From an uncultured Alistipes sp. (GTDB lineage Bacteria > Bacteroidota > Bacteroidia > Bacteroidales > Rikenellaceae): 64,000 bases of DNA. The notes beneath the pieces are model-generated. The model searched no databases. It was given only the letters and a program-made list of their open reading frames with translations, and was not told where the DNA came from. The stretch covers positions 40,032-104,031 of the forward strand of contig CALBQR010000057.1 of NCBI GenBank assembly GCA_937899895.1. The letters run 5' to 3'. This document shows, one piece after another, positions 33,256 through 41,493 of this stretch. A program made the translations under genes and the position numbers. How positions within the stretch are numbered: the first letter of the stretch is position 1; each line of letters starts with the position of its first letter.

Positions 33256-34005
33256 CTACTTGTGCGGTTCGAGAACCGTATGCGGAACGTGGCCGTGAGC
33301 AATGATCTGAATCGGGCAATTGTAGTTGTCGAGCTGCTCGGCAGTGATAACATTCGACGTGTGGCGATGAACGTGGCCATTGACACAGACAATATTCTTC
33401 ACAACGCTCGTAATCGTGCCCAAATCGTGCGACACCATCACAATTGCAATTCGTTCGTTCAACTCATTCAACAACGCATACAACTCGCCCTCAAAGCGAT
33501 TGTCGACGAAGTTGGCAGGCTCGTCGAGAATCAGCAGGCGCGGCTCGGCAATCAGTGCGCGACACAGCAACGTGCGCTGCATCTGTCCGCCCGAAATCTC
33601 ACCTATCGAGGCGCGAGCAATCGAGGCGATACCCGTCTGTTCGAGCAACGCATCGGCTTTGGCATAGTCCTCGCGCGAATAGCGGCCCGACATTCGACGC
33701 AGAGCCTGCAAACCCGACACAACAGTCTCGCGTACCGAGATCGGGAAGGCGCGGTCGAAGTTACTCTGCTGGGGCATATAGCCAATCAAACGGCGCGAGC
33801 CATCGTATAACGATGGTGAAAATTCGATCGAACCGCTATGTGGCACTGCGCCCAAAATTGCCTTTACAAGGGTAGTTTTACCTCCACCGTTCGGACCTAT
33901 AACACCCAAGAAATCATCGGCATAGACGTCCAAATCGACATCGTGCAGGACACGGTGCGAATCGTAATCGACCGAGAGGTTGCGTATCTTAATCAGCGTA
34001 TTCAT
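33256..34005 (-). CDS. Metal (zinc/manganese-type) ABC transporter ATPase
   Basis: A 249-aa ATPase subunit with Walker A GPNGGGKTT, signature ISGGQMQR, Walker B LLILDEPA and H-loop SHD. The ISGGQ signature and the C-terminal His-rich tail (HVHRHTSN, HGHVPH) are usual for ZnuC/MntB-type metal importers. It overlaps the binding-protein gene by 4 bp (ATGA). A convergent ribosomal operon follows at once, so no permease gene lies in the operon; one must be encoded elsewhere for the transporter to work. Confidence 0.9.
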   Translation of the reverse strand: MNTLIKIRNLSVDYDSHRVLHDVDLDVYADDFLGVIGPNGGGKTTLVKAILGAVPHSGSIEFSPSLYDGSRRLIGYMPQQSNFDRAFPISVRETVVSGLQALRRMSGRYSREDYAKADALLEQTGIASIARASIGEISGGQMQRTLLCRALIAEPRLLILDEPANFVDNRFEGELYALLNELNERIAIVMVSHDLGTITSVVKNIVCVNGHVHRHTSNVITAEQLDNYNCPIQIIAHGHVPHTVLEPHK

Positions 34006-34835
34006 TCGAGTGCCATTTTAACAGTTATTGAATGTATCATACTACGCACGTCTTCGGCCAGCGGATCGAACTCAATCGCCTCGGCACCAATACTTTCAGC
34101 CACCACCTCGACCACCGATGCGGGATAAGGTCGTTGATAGAAAATCTGCTTGACACTATCTTGGCGGGCACGCTCGATTAGTGTGGTCAGACTACGTGCC
34201 GACGGCTCGCGGCCCTCCTGCTCGATTGCCACCTGCTCAATGCCGTAAGCGCGGGCGTAGTAGGTAAGCGCGGGGTGATAGATGATGAAGTAATCGTGGT
34301 CAGCCACCGCCCAGCACGACGCCACGTAGAGGTCGAGCTCAACCAACGCACTATCCAACTGCGCATAACGAGCGTCGTAGTGTGTCGAATCGGGAAATAT
34401 CGTGCGCAGGTGGTTGTGCAAGTTCGACGCCATCACTCGCAACTCGCGCGGTGAGGTCCAGATGTGAGGATCGGCACCGTGGTTATGACCATTATGATAA
34501 TGGCCACCAATGAGTTCGATGCCCTCACAAAGCGGCGTGGCAGTAATGCCCGTGCGGGCGGTCAAACTACGTTCAAACTCAATTAGGCCGACGGTATATA
34601 CCGCTTTACTATCGGCCATTGCGGTAATCTGGCGCGGTGTAGGCTCGAAGGTTTCGGGGCTTGCACCCGCAGGAATCAGCACCTCGACACGCACCCCATC
34701 GCCCACGATCGCCTCGGTGAGCCAACGCAACGGAGCAATCGACACGGTGATTGTCGGTCGGTTGTCGGTCGGAGCATTCGTGCCACCGCACGCCACCGCC
34801 AACAGAGCACAAAGTATGATTAGAATCTTTCTCAT
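34002..34835 (-). CDS. znuA: Zinc-type ABC transporter substrate-binding lipoprotein
   Basis: A 277-aa cluster A-I metal-binding protein with a lipoprotein signal (MRKILIILCALLAVAC). Strand motifs TVSIAPLRWL and LIPAGASPETFEPTPRQ, a His-rich loop GGHYHNGHNHGADPHIW (typical of zinc-binding ZnuA) and later IIYHPALTYYARAYGI and EQEGREPSA fit this family. It captures periplasmic Zn2+ for an inner-membrane permease. First gene of a two-gene operon with the ATPase gene. No Zur box was recognised. Confidence 0.88.
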   Translation of the reverse strand: MRKILIILCALLAVACGGTNAPTDNRPTITVSIAPLRWLTEAIVGDGVRVEVLIPAGASPETFEPTPRQITAMADSKAVYTVGLIEFERSLTARTGITATPLCEGIELIGGHYHNGHNHGADPHIWTSPRELRVMASNLHNHLRTIFPDSTHYDARYAQLDSALVELDLYVASCWAVADHDYFIIYHPALTYYARAYGIEQVAIEQEGREPSARSLTTLIERARQDSVKQIFYQRPYPASVVEVVAESIGAEAIEFDPLAEDVRSMIHSITVKMALE

Positions 34836-34854
34836 TTGGTCAATATTTAATTTA

Positions 34855-34862
34855 CAAAGGTA
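34855..34862 (-). promoter_or_regulatory. Promoter -7 element for znuA
   Basis: Minus strand TACCTTTG, 19 bp ahead of the start codon. Confidence 0.7.
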
Positions 34863-34884
34863 ATAATTTTTCAGCGAAAATGCG

Positions 34885-34892
34885 TACCTTTG
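34885..34892 (+). promoter_or_regulatory. Promoter -7 element for the rSAM-associated lipoprotein
   Basis: Plus strand TACCTTTG, 44 bp ahead of the start. It is a near mirror image of the znuA promoter 22 bp away. Confidence 0.7.
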
Positions 34893-34936
34893 TATTGAAG
34901 TGGTCGAGATGTTGCGGCTACTAACACAACAAAGTT

Positions 34937-35203
34937 ATGAAATACAGAGTTTTAGCAACTATGTTGGCTCTGCTTGGTTTCGGAGCTTCGTGCTCTTCGA
35001 CACGCCAGCAAAAATCCAACGAGCAGCCCAAAGAACAACCTGCCGTACAGCAGGATACGGTCGAAGTGCCCGCCATCATATTGATGTACGGCGTACCACC
35101 CGTTGCTCTGCGACAGGAAGCAATCGAAACTGCACCACAAACTCCCGAAGAGGAGCCTACGGCACAACCGACTGCACCACAAACAACAACCGAAAACAGA
35201 TAA
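34937..35203 (+). CDS. Short lipoprotein of the rSAM/lipoprotein system
   Basis: An 88-aa protein with a lipoprotein signal (about 1-19, ASC). The mature 69 residues are low in complexity (Gln/Pro/Glu/Thr) except for PAIILMYGVPPVAL. Small Bacteroidales lipoproteins with a MYG(x)P motif are known next to a radical SAM/SPASM enzyme; that enzyme follows here 16 bp later. Most relatives I recall carry a longer C-terminal domain, which is absent here, so this may be a reduced form. It is the likely substrate of the enzyme (inference). Confidence 0.75.
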   Translation: MKYRVLATMLALLGFGASCSSTRQQKSNEQPKEQPAVQQDTVEVPAIILMYGVPPVALRQEAIETAPQTPEEEPTAQPTAPQTTTENR

Positions 35204-35218
35204 ACCACTTCTCCAACA

Positions 35219-36304
35219 ATGGCCAATCACCTGAACGGACGACGACTCGGATTGCGAAAACGGCTCGGTTTGGAGCTGTTCTCGATGCTTCACAAGCAGG
35301 CGGTCGAGCAACATCCGTTGCGCACGCTCTTTTGGGAATGTACGCTGCGTTGTAACCTCAACTGCCGCCACTGCGGTAGCGATTGCCGCGCCGAATCGAC
35401 ACTGCCCGATATGCCATTGGAGGATTTTCTGCGTGTGGTCGATGAGCAGATCACACCAAATGTCAATCCCAATAAGGTTATGGTCATTATTTCGGGAGGC
35501 GAGGTACTTGTGCGCAAGGATCTGGAACGCGCAGGATTGGAGCTCTACCGACGTGGCTACCCGTGGGGAATAGTGACTAATGCGTTGGCACTCACGCCCG
35601 AACGTTTCGAGAGTCTGTTGCGTGCAGGGCTCCACTCGATCTCGGTCAGCTTCGACGGCTTCGAGGAGCAACACAACTACATTCGTCGCAATCCGCACAG
35701 CTACGAACGCGCTCTGGCCGCACTGCGAATGATTGCCGCCGATGGAACGGTGGCATACGACGCCGTAACCTGCGTAACGGGATCGCTCGTGCCGCGCCTC
35801 GAAGAGATGAAGGAGTTGCTCATCGAAAACGGGATCAAACATTGGCGAATCTTCACGATTTTCCCCGTTGGGCGCGCTGCCGACGACCCTACCCTACGCT
35901 TGACTGACGAGCAAATCCGCGAGGTGATGGAGTTTATCCGTCGTACCCGCCGCGAGGGCCGAATCGACCTCACGTATGCCTGCGAGGGCTTTTTGGGCGG
36001 CTACGAAGCCGAGGTGCGCGACTCATTTTATTACTGCGCCGCAGGCATTACAACCGCTTCGATACGTGTCGATGGTGCTATTTCGGGCTGTACTTCTATT
36101 CGCTCAAATTTCAATCAAGGCAACATCTATCACGACAACTTTTGGGAGGTATGGAGTTCCCGTTTTGAACCATTCCGCAACCGCGAATGGGCACGCCGCG
36201 ACGAATGTGGCGACTGCCGAATGTTCCGCTACTGCCAGGGTGGCGGTATGCACCTGCGCGATGAAGAGGGCAAGTTGCTGATGTGCCACTACAAACGACT
36301 ATAA
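35219..36304 (+). CDS. Radical SAM/SPASM enzyme of the rSAM/lipoprotein system
   Basis: A 361-aa radical S-adenosylmethionine enzyme. The [4Fe-4S] motif is CNLNCRHC (Cys45, Cys49, Cys52), followed by the GGE motif in IISGGEVL and a typical SAM-binding barrel. The C-terminal SPASM-like region has several Cys (YYCAAG, SGCTS, CGDCRMFRYCQGG, MCHYK) for auxiliary clusters. Such enzymes modify peptides or proteins. The preceding gene encodes a small lipoprotein and is the probable partner. A pseudouridine synthase gene starts 6 bp after it, perhaps on the same transcript. Confidence 0.9.
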   Translation: MANHLNGRRLGLRKRLGLELFSMLHKQAVEQHPLRTLFWECTLRCNLNCRHCGSDCRAESTLPDMPLEDFLRVVDEQITPNVNPNKVMVIISGGEVLVRKDLERAGLELYRRGYPWGIVTNALALTPERFESLLRAGLHSISVSFDGFEEQHNYIRRNPHSYERALAALRMIAADGTVAYDAVTCVTGSLVPRLEEMKELLIENGIKHWRIFTIFPVGRAADDPTLRLTDEQIREVMEFIRRTRREGRIDLTYACEGFLGGYEAEVRDSFYYCAAGITTASIRVDGAISGCTSIRSNFNQGNIYHDNFWEVWSSRFEPFRNREWARRDECGDCRMFRYCQGGGMHLRDEEGKLLMCHYKRL

Positions 36305-36310
36305 ATCAAT

Positions 36311-37207
36311 ATGAAAAAAGTACGCACCGCCCCCAAAGGCGACCTGATATTCTCGGTTGAGAACAACTGCTCGTTGCAACAATTCCTAACCGAAAAATTT
36401 GCGGGCAAGAGTCGCACAGTTCTGAAATCTATGCTCGCACACCGTCGCGTGAGTGTCAATGGGCAACCTACAACGGCATACGATTTTGCGTTGCGCAAGG
36501 GCGACAAGGTGTCGATCAATCGTGGTCGCGCAGCAGCAGAATTGAAACACCCGATGTTGCGCATTGTATTTGAGGATCAATGGATTATCGTGATCGACAA
36601 ACGCAACGGACTGCTCTCGATGGGCACCGACCGCGAGCGCGACAAGACCGCCTACTCGATCCTCAGCCAACACGTCAAAATCGAGGACCCGTCGAATCGA
36701 ATCTTCATTGTTCATCGCCTCGATCGCGAAACATCGGGATTGATGATCTTTGCCAAGAGCGAGGAGGTGAAACGTCGCCTGCAAGAGGGGTGGCAGCGCA
36801 TCGTGCTCGATCGCAAATATATTGCGGTGGTTGATGGAGTTATGCCCTCCGAAGAGGGAGTTATCGACGCTCCGCTGGCTGAAAACCGCAATCGAAAGAT
36901 GTTTGTGAGCCGCAACCCCGAAGAGGATAACGCCGTCGATGCCATTACCCACTACCGAGTTTTGCGCTCGCGCGGTGGGCGTTCGTTGGTTGAACTATCA
37001 CTCGAAACGGGTCGCAAAAATCAAATTCGCGCTCATTTGGAACACGTTGGTTGCCCCGTTGCGGGGGATAAAAAGTATTCATCGCGCTCGACTGACGCCG
37101 GTCGCGTATGTCTTCACGCCTACAAATTGGCTCTGTATCACCCAATTACGGGCGAAGAGTTATTTTTTTCGACATCAATTCCAAAATTATTTGATAATTT
37201 AATATAA
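36311..37207 (+). CDS. RluA-family pseudouridine synthase
   Basis: A 298-aa enzyme that isomerises uridine in rRNA or tRNA. An N-terminal S4-like RNA-binding segment (about 20-75: KSRTVLKSMLAHRRVSVNG) precedes the catalytic domain with the family motif FIVHRLDRETSGLMIFAKS (catalytic Asp) and ETGRKNQIRAHLEHVGCPVAGDKKY. The target nucleotide cannot be read from sequence. The promoter -33 box of the following tRNA gene lies within its last codons. Confidence 0.93.
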   Translation: MKKVRTAPKGDLIFSVENNCSLQQFLTEKFAGKSRTVLKSMLAHRRVSVNGQPTTAYDFALRKGDKVSINRGRAAAELKHPMLRIVFEDQWIIVIDKRNGLLSMGTDRERDKTAYSILSQHVKIEDPSNRIFIVHRLDRETSGLMIFAKSEEVKRRLQEGWQRIVLDRKYIAVVDGVMPSEEGVIDAPLAENRNRKMFVSRNPEEDNAVDAITHYRVLRSRGGRSLVELSLETGRKNQIRAHLEHVGCPVAGDKKYSSRSTDAGRVCLHAYKLALYHPITGEELFFSTSIPKLFDNLI

Positions 37208-37222
37208 TTTTTCGTATCTTTG
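37190..37222 (+). promoter_or_regulatory. Promoter for tRNA-Pro
   Basis: TTTG (37190-37193), 21 bp spacer, TATCTTTG (37215-37222), 12 bp ahead of the tRNA. Confidence 0.78.
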
Positions 37223-37234
37223 CAGTCGCAATTT

Positions 37235-37309
37235 CGGGGTGTAGCGCAGTCCGGTTAGCGCGCCAGCTTCGGGAGTTGGAGGTCGCTGGTTCGAATCCAG
37301 TCTCCCCGA
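37235..37309 (+). tRNA. tRNA-Pro (anticodon CGG)
   Basis: Cloverleaf readable by eye: acceptor CGGGGTG/CTCCCCG, D arm with GCGCAGTCCGGTTAGCGC, anticodon stem CCAGC/GTTGG with loop TTCGGGA (anticodon CGG at 37270-37272), T arm GCTGG-TTCGAAT-CCAGT, discriminator A. Position 6-67 is a T-T mismatch and position 49-65 a G-T pair. CCA is not encoded. Confidence 0.95.
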
Positions 37310-37318
37310 CATTTGATT

Positions 37319-37355
37319 GACAGCAGAACTTAATAAAGTTCTGCTGTTTTTTTGT
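37319..37355 (+). terminator. Terminator of tRNA-Pro
   Basis: CAGCAGAACTT and AAGTTCTGCTG form an 11-bp stem around AATA, followed by seven T. Confidence 0.88.
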
Positions 37356-37423
37356 TTGATAGTGTAAGATTATGCACAAGCGCAATCACCCCCTATCAAA
37401 TAGAGTTCTGCTGTTTTTTGTTT
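37337..37423. repeat. 20-bp direct repeat flanking an inverted-repeat segment
   Basis: AGTTCTGCTGTTTTTTTGTTT (37337-37357) recurs with one T less at 37404-37423. Between the copies lie TTTGATAG (37355-37362) and its complement CTATCAAA (37393-37400). The layout resembles a tiny insertion with a duplicated target, beside a tRNA gene. No coding sequence inside. Confidence 0.5.
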
Positions 37424-37454
37424 ATACACGATAGCAAAACCTCGCTTTTTTCAC

Positions 37455-37462
37455 TACCTTTG
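37455..37462 (+). promoter_or_regulatory. Possible promoter -7 element for pdxB
   Basis: TACCTTTG ends 5 nt before the pdxB ATG, which would give a leaderless or near-leaderless message; no -33 box was found at the right distance. Confidence 0.5.
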
Positions 37463-37467
37463 TAAAT

Positions 37468-38487
37468 ATGAAAATCACAATTGATAGTGCAATCCCATTT
37501 ATGGCGGGAGTTTTCGAGCCATACGCCGAGGTGCAATATCTCGCGGGCGAACGGTTCACTGCCGAGTCGGTGCGCGATAGCGACGCCCTGATTATCCGCA
37601 CCCGAACAAAGTGCAACGCCGCTCTGCTTGACGGCTCGAAAGTCCGCTTTATCGCCACAGCGACAATTGGTTACGATCATATAGATCTCAACTACTGCCA
37701 CCAACACGGTATCGAAGTTGCAACTGCTGCGGGGTGTAACTCGCGCGGAGTGTTGCAGTGGGTTGCAGCGGCTCTCAAAATGCTATCGGAGCGCAATGGC
37801 TGGCAACCGCAGGGGCGACGTTTGGGCATTGTCGGCGTGGGCAATATCGGCCGATTGATCGAGGAGTATGGTCGCCATTGGGGGTTCGAGATCGTTCGTT
37901 GCGATCCACCACGCGCGAGGGTCGAAGGTGGTGATTTTCATTCGATTGACGAGGTAGCATCGACGTGCGATATAATCACTTTCCACGTGCCTCTGATCCG
38001 TGAAGGCGAGGATTGCACCATACATTTAGCAGGCGAGCGATTCTTCTCGCAAATACGATCTAACACAATCATTTTCAACGCTTCACGAGGTGAAGTGGTT
38101 GATAATGCGCTGCTCCGCCAAGCGATTGCCGAAGGGCGTTGCACGGGGTGTTTGGATGTATGGGAGCACGAGCCAACGATTGACTGCGAACTGTTGCAAT
38201 TGGTCGATGTTGCTACACCCCATATTGCGGGCTACTCGGCACAAGGCAAAGCCAATGCAACGGCAATGTCGGTGCAGGCTTTGGCCCGCCATTTCGGTTT
38301 GCCGCTGACAAAGTTTTATCCTGCCGAAGTTCAGCGTGTTACGGCGCAAAAGATCGAGTGGGAGCAGATGGGTGCAACGATTGTTAGCCACTGCGATTTG
38401 GAGGCCGAGAGCCGTGCGTTGCGTGAGCACCCCGATCGTTTCGAGCAGCTGCGCAACGAATACCGCTACCGCGAGGAGTATTTTTAA
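37468..38487 (+). CDS. pdxB: 4-phosphoerythronate dehydrogenase
   Basis: NAD-dependent oxidation of 4-phosphoerythronate in pyridoxal phosphate synthesis. The 339-aa protein has the D-2-hydroxyacid dehydrogenase layout: N-terminal catalytic half starting MKITIDSAIPF, NAD-binding GIVGVGNIG (about 120-128), then FNASRGEVVDN, the CLDVWEHEP Glu motif and the ATPHIAGYS catalytic His. A short C-terminal dimerisation domain follows, as in PdxB. The start fits PdxB alignments well; the close -7 element implies a leaderless transcript. Confidence 0.9.
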   Translation: MKITIDSAIPFMAGVFEPYAEVQYLAGERFTAESVRDSDALIIRTRTKCNAALLDGSKVRFIATATIGYDHIDLNYCHQHGIEVATAAGCNSRGVLQWVAAALKMLSERNGWQPQGRRLGIVGVGNIGRLIEEYGRHWGFEIVRCDPPRARVEGGDFHSIDEVASTCDIITFHVPLIREGEDCTIHLAGERFFSQIRSNTIIFNASRGEVVDNALLRQAIAEGRCTGCLDVWEHEPTIDCELLQLVDVATPHIAGYSAQGKANATAMSVQALARHFGLPLTKFYPAEVQRVTAQKIEWEQMGATIVSHCDLEAESRALREHPDRFEQLRNEYRYREEYF

Positions 38488-38532
38488 TGATAACGTTTTC
38501 CGCCCACTACATATAATATTTATGAGGGGCGA

Positions 38533-38565
38533 ATTGTGTATTCTGAATTAAAATTTCTACCTTTG
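38533..38565 (+). promoter_or_regulatory. Promoter for pyrD
   Basis: ATTG (38533-38536), 21 bp spacer, TACCTTTG (38558-38565), 26 bp ahead of the start. Confidence 0.72.
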
Positions 38566-38591
38566 TGCCATAATGGAGTAAGAATCGAACT

Positions 38592-39668
38592 ATGTACACA
38601 CAGATTATTCGCCCGTTGCTGTTCTGCCTTTCGCCGGAGAACGTTCACAAATTGACCATCGCAGCATTGCGCTTTGCAGGTTACATTCCCGGCTCGAAGT
38701 GGCTGATGGATAAGCTTTTCGCGGTGAAGCATCCTTCGCTCGAACGAGAAGTTTTCGGAGTAAAATTCAAGAACCCGATCGGCATCGCCGCAGGTTTCGA
38801 TAAAAATGCAGAGGTTTATAACGAACTTTCAGCCCTCGGTTATGGCTTTGTCGAGGTGGGAACCGTAACACCCAAAGGTCAGCCCGGCAACCCGCGCCCG
38901 CGTCTGTTCCGTCTGCCCAAAGACAAGGCGATTATCAACCGTATGGGATTCAATAATCACGGTATGCAGAACGCTATCGAAAATCTGCATAAACGCCGCA
39001 ATGGCACGGTCGTAGGCGCAAATATCGGCAAAAACTCGCTCACTCCGATCGAGGAGGCTCCGTCGGATTATCTCAAATTGTTCCGCAATCTCTATCAATA
39101 TGTCGATTATTTCGTGGTAAATGTGAGCTGCCCCAATGTGGCAAAAGTTACATCGCTGCAAAATAAGCAGAGTGTTACCGAGATTCTCGAACCGCTGTTC
39201 GAGTTCCGTCGCGGACAGAGCCAATATCGCCCTATTCTGCTCAAAATCTCGCCCGATCTTGACGATGCATCGGTGGATGATATGACCGACGTGATGATCG
39301 AAACACCGCTCGACGGTATCGTTGCTACAAATACAACCACCTCACGCGCAGGACTTTCGACCGATAAAAAGGTCATCGAGAATATCGGCAACGGCGGGTT
39401 GAGTGGCGCACCGCTTACCAAGCGCGCAATCGAGGTTGTACGTCGCGTTCACGATCGCTGTCAGGGTCGCTACCCGATTATCGGCGTGGGTGGCGTGATG
39501 ACGGTCGAGGATGCAAAAGCAATGCTCGATGCAGGCGCAAGTCTGGTGCAGGTATATTCGGGAATGGTCTATAATGGTCCCGCATTTGCGCGTCAGATAT
39601 GCAAGCAGTTGATTGCCGATCACGAGGCGGCAAAAGCGGCAGCACCGACCGAGCAAAAGGCTGAATAA
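38592..39668 (+). CDS. pyrD: Dihydroorotate dehydrogenase (quinone), class 2
   Basis: Membrane-associated FMN enzyme that oxidises dihydroorotate to orotate in pyrimidine synthesis, passing electrons to quinone. The N-terminal helices (MYTQIIRPLLFCLSPENVHK) are the class 2 membrane-contacting extension. NPIGIAAGFDKNAE, FVEVGTVTPKGQPGNPRPR, the NVSCPN segment with the catalytic Ser, and GGLSGAPLT and IGVGGV motifs are all present. The tail is Ala/Lys-rich and likely disordered. cinA starts 9 bp later, so the two form a transcription unit. Confidence 0.97.
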   Translation: MYTQIIRPLLFCLSPENVHKLTIAALRFAGYIPGSKWLMDKLFAVKHPSLEREVFGVKFKNPIGIAAGFDKNAEVYNELSALGYGFVEVGTVTPKGQPGNPRPRLFRLPKDKAIINRMGFNNHGMQNAIENLHKRRNGTVVGANIGKNSLTPIEEAPSDYLKLFRNLYQYVDYFVVNVSCPNVAKVTSLQNKQSVTEILEPLFEFRRGQSQYRPILLKISPDLDDASVDDMTDVMIETPLDGIVATNTTTSRAGLSTDKKVIENIGNGGLSGAPLTKRAIEVVRRVHDRCQGRYPIIGVGGVMTVEDAKAMLDAGASLVQVYSGMVYNGPAFARQICKQLIADHEAAKAAAPTEQKAE

Positions 39669-39677
39669 CAACAATCT

Positions 39678-40928
39678 ATGCAAGCACAAATCATCACTAT
39701 CGGCGATGAAATCCTGATCGGACAGATCGTGGATACCAACGCCGCTTATATCTCGCGTGCCCTAAACTCGGCAGGCGTGGTTGTAACCGAACGCTTGTCG
39801 ATTGGCGACGACCGTCAGCGCATCGTCGAGGCTCTCGACACCTCACTCGCGCAGTGCGATTTGGTCATTATGACGGGCGGTCTCGGCCCCACGAAAGACG
39901 ACATCACGAAACGCACGCTGGCCGAATATTTCGGAATGACGCTGGTACGCAATGAGGCTGTATATGAGCACGTTCGCAAGATGCTTACCGCGCGAGGAAT
40001 CGAATTTAACGAACTGAATCAGGGTCAGGCTGATGTGCCCGACCGTTGCACCGTGCTGCACAACGCTCACGGAACAGCTCCCGCAATGTGGTTCGAGCGC
40101 GAGGGCAAGGTGGTGATTTCGCTGCCGGGTGTGCCCTTCGAGATGGAACATTTGATGCAGGAGGAGGTACTACCTCGTCTGCGCGCGCAATTTGCACTGA
40201 AACAGGTCGTTCATCGCACGATGATCACAACGGGTTTGGCCGAGTCGATGCTCGCCAAGAGGATCGAGGAGTGGGAGGATGCGCTGCCGCCATACATCAA
40301 ATTGGCATATCTGCCCTCGCCCTCGCAGGTGCGTCTGCGTCTGTCGGCTTACGAGGTCGACGGTCGCGAGGTGGGCAACGAGATTGACCATCTTTTTGCA
40401 GAATTGCAAGAGTTGATTCCGCAATATATTGTCGGTTTCGAGCACGAATCAATCTTCACATACGTTCATAATCTACTTATAAACAAGGGTTTGACCCTTG
40501 CGACAGCCGAAAGTTGTACGGGTGGTACGATCGCCTCGCGCTTTACGGCGCAGGCGGGTGCGTCGAGCTATTTCTTGTGTGGCGTGGTGTCGTACAGCAA
40601 TGAGGCGAAGGCGCAAGTATTGGGTGTCAATATGGCTGATATCGAGCGTTATGGCGCAGTGAGCCAGACGGTTGCCGAACAGATGGCAGAGGGTGCGCGT
40701 CGCATTAGCGGAGCCGATTACGCCGTTGCGACGACGGGTATTGCCGGCCCGACGGGCGGCTCGGAGGAGAAACCCGTTGGCACAGTGTGGTTCGCCGTTG
40801 CCACTCCCGATAGTGTGCACTCGGAGCGTCGTGTGCTCGGAACGGTGCGCTCGCAAGTGATCGAACGTGCCGCAGGCGTAGCTGCAACACTGCTCCGCGA
40901 TGCCATTATTGAGCAAAAAGGCGAATAA
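39678..40928 (+). CDS. cinA: CinA-family protein with nicotinamide-nucleotide amidase domain
   Basis: A 416-aa protein. Residues about 1-170 are a MoCF/COG1058 domain (ITIGDEILIGQIVDTN, MTGGLGPTKDDITK), associated with ADP-ribose pyrophosphatase activity; residues about 260-410 are the PncC-type amidase domain (ATAESCTGGTIASRFT, VVSYSNEAKAQVLGV, TTGIAGPTGGSEEKPVGTVW), which recycles nicotinamide mononucleotide to NaMN. The name refers to competence induction in other bacteria. It lies 9 bp after pyrD. No terminator is obvious before the rpmB promoter. Confidence 0.95.
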   Translation: MQAQIITIGDEILIGQIVDTNAAYISRALNSAGVVVTERLSIGDDRQRIVEALDTSLAQCDLVIMTGGLGPTKDDITKRTLAEYFGMTLVRNEAVYEHVRKMLTARGIEFNELNQGQADVPDRCTVLHNAHGTAPAMWFEREGKVVISLPGVPFEMEHLMQEEVLPRLRAQFALKQVVHRTMITTGLAESMLAKRIEEWEDALPPYIKLAYLPSPSQVRLRLSAYEVDGREVGNEIDHLFAELQELIPQYIVGFEHESIFTYVHNLLINKGLTLATAESCTGGTIASRFTAQAGASSYFLCGVVSYSNEAKAQVLGVNMADIERYGAVSQTVAEQMAEGARRISGADYAVATTGIAGPTGGSEEKPVGTVWFAVATPDSVHSERRVLGTVRSQVIERAAGVAATLLRDAIIEQKGE

Positions 40929-40973
40929 ATGGTGTTTGCAACCATCAATTGTCGAAAAAGTGGTTGCGAAATG

Positions 40974-41004
40974 TTTGTATTATAGGAAAAAGTTCGTATA
41001 TTTG
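40974..41004 (+). promoter_or_regulatory. Promoter for rpmB-rpmG-DUF4295
   Basis: TTTG (40974-40977), 19 bp spacer, TATATTTG (40997-41004), with a 44-nt leader containing the palindrome CCCAAAATATATGGG. Confidence 0.8.
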
Positions 41005-41048
41005 CACGCCCAAAATATATGGGTGCAATATTAACAAATAATTAAACG

Positions 41049-41282
41049 ATGAAAGTCTGCGAAATTACTGGTAAGGTTGCGATGGTGGGTAACAATGTTT
41101 CTCACTCGAACCGTAAGACCAAGCGCAAGTTCAGCCCCAATCTGAAAACCAAGCGTTTCTGGTCGGAAGAAGAGAACCGCTGGATCACTCTCAAAGTGTC
41201 GACAGCTGGTATGAAAACTATCAACAAAAAGGGTCTTGCAAACGCTCTGAAAGAGGCTGTTGCAGCTCGTAAGGTTTACTAA
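41049..41282 (+). CDS. rpmB: 50S ribosomal protein L28
   Basis: A 77-aa ribosomal protein: MKVCEITGKVAMVGNNVSHS is the family N-terminus, with only one of the usual zinc-type Cys. First of three small translation genes transcribed together (rpmB, rpmG, DUF4295), a Bacteroidetes arrangement. Confidence 0.97.
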   Translation: MKVCEITGKVAMVGNNVSHSNRKTKRKFSPNLKTKRFWSEEENRWITLKVSTAGMKTINKKGLANALKEAVAARKVY

Positions 41283-41302
41283 TTAAAACGAGGTAACAAC
41301 AA

Positions 41303-41485
41303 ATGGCAAAGAAAGGTAACAGAGTTCAGGTGATCCTCGAATGCACCGAGCAGAAGGCAAGTGGCGTTCCGGGTATGTCGCGCTACATCACCACCAAGAA
41401 CAAGAAGAACACTCCCGATCGTCTGGAGCGTAAGAAGTACAACCCCTACCTGAAGAAGGTAACCGTTCACCGCGAAATTAAATAG
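41303..41485 (+). CDS. rpmG: 50S ribosomal protein L33
   Basis: A 60-aa ribosomal protein (MAKKGNRVQVILECTEQK, then RYITTKNKKNTPDRLERKKY). The zinc-binding CxxC pairs are lacking, so this is the Cys-minus type. It lies 20 bp after rpmB. Confidence 0.97.
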   Translation: MAKKGNRVQVILECTEQKASGVPGMSRYITTKNKKNTPDRLERKKYNPYLKKVTVHREIK

Positions 41486-41493
41486 TAAGCATT

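Noticed and set aside
37404..37423. Second terminator after tRNA-Pro
   Set aside because: Only the 3' arm and T-run are repeated; no 5' arm is available nearby to form a hairpin.
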